Shown here piece after piece: positions 61,201-64,000 of a stretch of 64,000 bases of DNA (position 1 is the stretch's first letter; the number at the start of each line of letters is the position of its first letter). The stretch is from an uncultured Maricaulis sp. (GTDB lineage: Bacteria > Pseudomonadota > Alphaproteobacteria > Caulobacterales > Maricaulaceae): the NCBI RefSeq assembly GCF_947259345.1, contig NZ_CAMYLS010000028.1, positions 1 through 64,000 on the forward strand, written 5' to 3'. The position numbers and the translations under genes were made by a program. The notes beneath the pieces are model-generated. The model was not told the DNA's origin. It made no database searches and saw only the letters and a program-made list of their open reading frames with translations.

Positions 61201-61485
61201 TCGGTCACCACCTTCCTCGGTATCTTCCCGATGATGGCCGAGCGCTCGACGCAGGCGGAATTCCTCAAGCCAATGGTTGTCGCCCTGGGCTTCGCGGTCA
61301 TCTTCGCCCTCTTCCTGACGCTGATCATGGTTCCGGCCATGTACGCGATCGGGGTCGACATCGCCCGCTTCTTCCGGATGGTGTGGACCGGCAAGAAACA
61401 GCCCGCCCTGGGTGAGCATTACACCGACACCGACTTCGCCCATGGCGAGCAGGCAGGTCATCTCGACCACTCACCTGCCGAATAA
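58267..61485 (+). CDS. RND multidrug-type efflux pump permease
   Basis: 1072 aa with the AcrB/HAE1 topology: twelve helices and two large periplasmic domains. Helix 4 keeps the proton-relay pair (GIVVDDAIVVGENIYD, D409-D410), and the second half has IPFSLTGAIFGHYLF and GAAAGVVINDNLVLIDF, where AcrB has the helix 10 Lys region. Porter-domain motifs include PQEVEEQIIVRIEEALSDMDG. No transcriptional regulator is beside it. Ends before a strong terminator. Confidence 0.95.
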   Translation: MTDPNTTHEEAPRGGIVGWWARNTVAANLVMIIAVVGGFIGYNSLNREVFPTVSVNGASVSVAWPGASPQEVEEQIIVRIEEALSDMDGIETITSTAREGGGNINIEGKRSVDVGEFIDAIKLEVDSVNNLPQSAFRPVVTPWRSQDQVVGFAVHGSAERRDLQAIGREIRDEVAQLPGASIVNMWATRGEEVSIEVSEENLRRYDLTFDEIVRAVRSSSLNASAGSVRTELGDVSITSRQLADTAPEFEEIIIRQTSDGGTLRVSDVAQVTDGFSDFNLEATYNGESMVLVVVETSPNIDVVDTSQQVRDYIDRKRLELPDGVHLSLWWDNSEMYTGRMETIANSALFGGLLVLIVLFLFLRPIVAFWVTIGIFVAFGGAFLILPMMGVTLNMLSLFAFLLVIGIVVDDAIVVGENIYDRVERGEPGLTASIVGTQMVAKPVIFAVITTIMMFSPWMLLTGPEVQFTRQISLVVIAALAFSLIESLLILPAHLSHMKPQTNTGFFGPLIAMQRAIAGTLLSFARGVYRPVAKACIRNRYATFFGFFLIFVISISLMMTNRVGSVFMPQIENETIQTSITLAEGTPWGRTEQVRQQLDRAQDEALRYYREQFPGEVDMIESRSTLATDGRIRAWITLADPEDRPGNLPTSEVAAQIREFLGPIPDAEEIRLDSTINNGGNGMRFALSGQNLDELRAAADDLKEQLRSYDTLYDVVDSMQTSTEELQVRLRPNAQALGLTLADVTNQVRQSFYGVEAQRLPRDGQDVRVMIRLDEASRRSLDTFRDIRIRTADGREVPLAAVAEADFAPGLNRINRRNGMRTITVSAELSDPAARGDITTALSENYWQTFEARFPHVSRDEIGQAEGEREFMAEVMVLLAFALISMYLLLAIAFRSYFQPIVIMIAIPFSLTGAIFGHYLFDMPIALFSYFGVGAAAGVVINDNLVLIDFVNRLRANGVGAFQALVDAGVQRFRPILLTSVTTFLGIFPMMAERSTQAEFLKPMVVALGFAVIFALFLTLIMVPAMYAIGVDIARFFRMVWTGKKQPALGEHYTDTDFAHGEQAGHLDHSPAE

Positions 61486-61497
61486 TTGGCCTCAAGG

Positions 61498-61530
61498 CGC
61501 CCCGCGTTGTATCTAGCGCGGGGCGTTTTT
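61498..61530 (+). terminator. Terminator of the RND efflux operon
   Basis: CGCCCCGCG and CGCGGGGCG form a perfect 9-bp stem with a 10-base loop, followed by TTTTT, 13 bp after the pump stop codon. Confidence 0.85.
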
Positions 61531-61563
61531 GCGTCCTGGACTAAAAAACAAGGGGATCAAAGA

Positions 61564-63633
61564 ATGAAAAAGCTCTTGCTGAGCACCGCCGTTCTGGCGC
61601 TTACCGCAGCCTGCCAACCGGCCGAGGCACCGAGCGAGACGGCCCAGACCGAAACCCAGGCGACCGCTATGACGGGCAGCCCGGAAATCGGCAGCTGGGG
61701 TTTCGACCTTGAGGGCATGGATACCGACGTCGTCGCCGGTAATGATTTCTATCGCTACGCCAACGGCACCTGGCTCGACACAACTCAGATCCCGTCCGAC
61801 CGCTCGAATTATGGCATGTTCACCGTGCTCGCGATCGAGGCCGAGGAACAGGTCCAGGACATCATTCTCGAGCTCGCCGCTCAGGATGCGGCCAACGGCA
61901 CGATCGAACAAAAGGTCGGCGATCTCTATGGCAGCTGGATGGACACCTCGACCATCGACCAGCTCGGCCTCGCTCCGGCTCAACCCTATCTCGACGAGAT
62001 CGCAGCCGCCGAGACGCATGACGACATCAATGCGCTGTTCGCGACCATCCACCACCAGTCGCCCTATGGCGTCGGCATCATCCCCGATCCAGCCGACACT
62101 ACACGCTACACGGTTTTCGTCGGCCAGGCCGGTCTCGGCCTGCCGGATCGCGATTTCTACCTGGAAGAAGACAATCAGAGCTACCGCGATGCTTATCTCG
62201 CCTTCATCGAGCAGATTTTCGATCTGGCCGGCATGGAAGACGGCGCATCCAAGGCCCAGGCCATTTTCGACCTGGAAATGCGGATCGCCGAGACGCATTG
62301 GAGCCAGGAAGACAGCCGCGACATCCAGAAGATCTACAATCCCATGCCGATGGACCAGCTCGCCGCCCTCGCGCCGCAGCTGAATTTTGATGCCGGCATG
62401 GAACAGCTCGGCCTCGACGGTGTCGCCACCTATCTCGTCGCCCAGCCGAGCGCGATTGAAGCGGCCGGCCAGATCTTCGAGGAGACGCCAGTCGATGTCT
62501 GGCAGGACTACATGACCTTCCACTACATCCGCTCCAATGCCGGTGCCCTGCCGGAGGCTTTCGACGCGGCCAACTTCGCCATGTTCGGCACCACGCTGAA
62601 CGGGATCGAGGAGCAACGCCCACGTGATCGCCGCGGCGTCAACCTTGTCGGTGGCCAGCTCGGCGAAGCCGTTGGACAGGTTTATGTCGAACGTCATTTC
62701 CCGCCGGAATCCAAAACCGCCATGGAAGAGCTGGTGGCCAATCTGGTCACGGCCTTTGAAGGCCGGTTGGAAGCGCTGGAATGGATGGATGACGCGACCC
62801 GTGCCAACGCGTTGCAAAAGCTGTCCACCTTTGAGCCGCGCATCGGTTATCCGGATGAATGGCAGGACTATTCCGCCCTCGAAGTCCGGTCGGACGATCT
62901 GTTCGGCAATTTGACGCGCCTCGCGGAATTCCAGTGGGCTGAACAACTCGCTGACCTTGAAGGGCCGGTCGATCGCGACGCCTGGCCTTACCCGCCGCAG
63001 ACGGTCAATGCGTCCTACAACCCGCTGATGAACCAGATCACCTTCCCGGCCGGCATCCTGCAGGCGCCCTTCTTCGATCCGCATGCTGATGCGGCGATCA
63101 ATTACGGTGCCATTGGCGCGGTGATTGGCCACGAAATCGGCCACGGCTTCGATGATCAGGGTCGCCGCTTCGATTATGACGGCTCGATCCGAGACTGGTG
63201 GACTGAAGAGACCAATGAGCGTTTCGAGTCCCGGGCCGACCGCCTCGGCGCCCAGTATTCCGGCTATTCACCGGTTGAAGGGCGTTTCGTGAATGGCGAA
63301 TTCACGATGGGCGAGAATATCGGAGACCTCGGCGGTCTCCAGATGGCCTTCACCGCCTATCAGCATCATCTCGATTCCTGCTGTGACGGCCAGGCGCCGG
63401 TCATTGACGGCTTCACGGGCGAGCAGCGCTTCTTCCTGGCCTGGGCCCAGGTCTGGCGTCGCCTCTACCGCAGAGACAATCTGATCAACCGTCTCGCCAC
63501 CGACCCGCACAGCCCGTCGCAATACCGGACCAATGGTGTCGTGCGGAATCTCGATGCCTGGTACGAGGCCTTCGGTGTGACCGAGGACAATGACCTCTAC
63601 CTGCCGCCGGAAGAACGCGTCTCCATCTGGTAG
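61564..63633 (+). CDS. M13 family metallopeptidase lipoprotein (first of tandem pair)
   Basis: 689 aa neprilysin/PepO-type zinc peptidase. Lipobox LTAAC (Cys about residue 17), M13 N-terminal domain starting GNDFYRYANGTWLDT, then NASYNPLMNQITFPAGILQAP, catalytic HEIGHG in VIGHEIGHGFDDQGR, the third zinc ligand in GENIGDLGG, and the typical C-terminal ...RVSIW. It degrades small peptides at the outer face of the inner or outer membrane. AAGGGG precedes the ATG. A similar gene follows 146 bp later. Confidence 0.93.
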   Translation: MKKLLLSTAVLALTAACQPAEAPSETAQTETQATAMTGSPEIGSWGFDLEGMDTDVVAGNDFYRYANGTWLDTTQIPSDRSNYGMFTVLAIEAEEQVQDIILELAAQDAANGTIEQKVGDLYGSWMDTSTIDQLGLAPAQPYLDEIAAAETHDDINALFATIHHQSPYGVGIIPDPADTTRYTVFVGQAGLGLPDRDFYLEEDNQSYRDAYLAFIEQIFDLAGMEDGASKAQAIFDLEMRIAETHWSQEDSRDIQKIYNPMPMDQLAALAPQLNFDAGMEQLGLDGVATYLVAQPSAIEAAGQIFEETPVDVWQDYMTFHYIRSNAGALPEAFDAANFAMFGTTLNGIEEQRPRDRRGVNLVGGQLGEAVGQVYVERHFPPESKTAMEELVANLVTAFEGRLEALEWMDDATRANALQKLSTFEPRIGYPDEWQDYSALEVRSDDLFGNLTRLAEFQWAEQLADLEGPVDRDAWPYPPQTVNASYNPLMNQITFPAGILQAPFFDPHADAAINYGAIGAVIGHEIGHGFDDQGRRFDYDGSIRDWWTEETNERFESRADRLGAQYSGYSPVEGRFVNGEFTMGENIGDLGGLQMAFTAYQHHLDSCCDGQAPVIDGFTGEQRFFLAWAQVWRRLYRRDNLINRLATDPHSPSQYRTNGVVRNLDAWYEAFGVTEDNDLYLPPEERVSIW

Positions 63634-63655
63634 GGTTGATCCTGAACTGATGAAG

Positions 63656-63685
63656 CGGCCCGGCAGCCATGTCGGGCCGTATTCA
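63656..63685 (+). terminator. Possible weak terminator after the first M13 gene
   Basis: CGGCCCG and CGGGCCG form a 7-bp stem; what follows is TATTCATT, not a clean T-tract, so termination would be partial. Confidence 0.4.
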
Positions 63686-63778
63686 TTACAGGGCTGTAAG
63701 AGACGGTGCCGGTGTATTGCGCCCCGGCCTCAGCGCACTAGTGTTTCCGCCAACGATTTTGCTCTTAGGGGAAACACC

Positions 63779-64000
63779 ATGAAAAAGCTTCTGCTGACCA
63801 GCGCCTGCGTGGCTCTGATGGCGGCCTGCTCGCCGAGCGGCGAGACGCCGGAAGCCGCCAATGACACCGATACGTCCGTTTCGGGCGAGACCGGGGCTAC
63901 CGCGTCCGCGACGGTTGTCGGCGACCCGTCTGCCGGTGACCCGCGCCTCGGCAGCTGGGGCATCGAGACCCAGTATGTCGACACCACGGTTCATCCGGGT
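63779..64000 (+). CDS. M13 family metallopeptidase lipoprotein (second of tandem pair), 3' end outside window
   Basis: Only 74 codons are present. They start MKKLLLTSACVALMAAC (lipobox AAC) and go on through a Ser/Thr/Ala-rich spacer to RLGSWGIETQYVDTTV, aligned with EIGSWGFDLEGMDTDVV of the preceding gene. The near-identical leader and spacer indicate tandem duplication. ATG follows GGGGAAAC. The catalytic domain is beyond the window, so it cannot be checked. Confidence 0.7.
   Translation, partial: MKKLLLTSACVALMAACSPSGETPEAANDTDTSVSGETGATASATVVGDPSAGDPRLGSWGIETQYVDTTVHPG

Noticed and set aside
61513-63144. 543-codon minus-strand reading frame opposite the first M13 gene
   Set aside because: The M13 gene has HEIGH and GENIGD motifs in the correct places and a terminator before it; the antisense frame has none.
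1-64000. CRISPR arrays, prophage, insertion sequences, rRNA
   Set aside because: No regularly spaced repeats, transposase, integrase, phage structural or ribosomal RNA sequence was found in reading the window.

Overview
The window is GC-rich, densely packed bacterial chromosome and reads as an alphaproteobacterium of the Caulobacterales/Maricaulales type, with Maricaulis or a close relative as my best guess. The evidence is a gcrA cell-cycle regulator gene, a class I lysyl-tRNA synthetase, a long alphaproteobacterial-type dCTP deaminase, a UrcA-family protein, the phoR-pstCAB-phoU-phoB order, a PodJ-like polarity protein at the left edge, and a TonB-dependent receptor. The genus is an inference from gene content, not a database result. 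There is no rRNA, CRISPR array, prophage or insertion sequence; one tRNA-Gly(CCC) is present.

Left part (1-24 kb): the C-terminal part of a PodJ-like protein; a TauE/SafE exporter with its TIGR02186-type partner; a DUF3429 protein; the ligase-associated repair pair PdeM/Lhr-like helicase; several small membrane proteins including an MscS channel; a degenerate response regulator; two overlapping hotdog thioesterases; UrcA; a DCC-type CxxC protein; a MATE exporter; pyrD with a DUF952 gene; an S24-like repressor; a cytochrome P450 facing a TonB-dependent receptor; a small XRE-regulator/membrane-protein cassette; and lysyl-tRNA synthetase.

Middle part (24-44 kb): an intergenic island at 24.0-24.6 kb holds a REP-like palindromic element and a small transcription unit (promoter, 30-codon ORF, strong terminator). 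Then come an ABA4-like gene diverging from a tetR-HlyD-ABC ATPase-ABC permease operon, a second XRE/membrane-protein cassette with a clear operator-promoter, a 1-Cys peroxiredoxin, a SixA-like phosphatase, a family 2 glycosyltransferase, tRNA-Gly, an S9 peptidase, dCTP deaminase, apaG, trkH, a GGDEF protein, hslO, argD, an orphan ABC-2 permease and gcrA.

Right part (44-64 kb): an apparent inorganic-carbon module (periplasmic alpha carbonic anhydrase, a PII-like SbtB-type protein, an SbtA bicarbonate transporter, and a divergent OxyR-like LysR regulator that has lost both redox cysteines); the phosphate regulon phoR / pstC-pstA-pstB-phoU-phoB with a three-repeat Pho box; a TolC-MFP-RND efflux operon; and two tandem M13 metallopeptidase lipoproteins, the second cut by the window end.

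The most interesting signals are the carbon module with its altered regulator and palindromes, the two XRE/membrane-protein cassettes with operators overlapping their promoters, and the orphan peptide/attenuator-like unit at 24.3-24.5 kb. Most long antisense reading frames are shadows caused by high GC and are left out.
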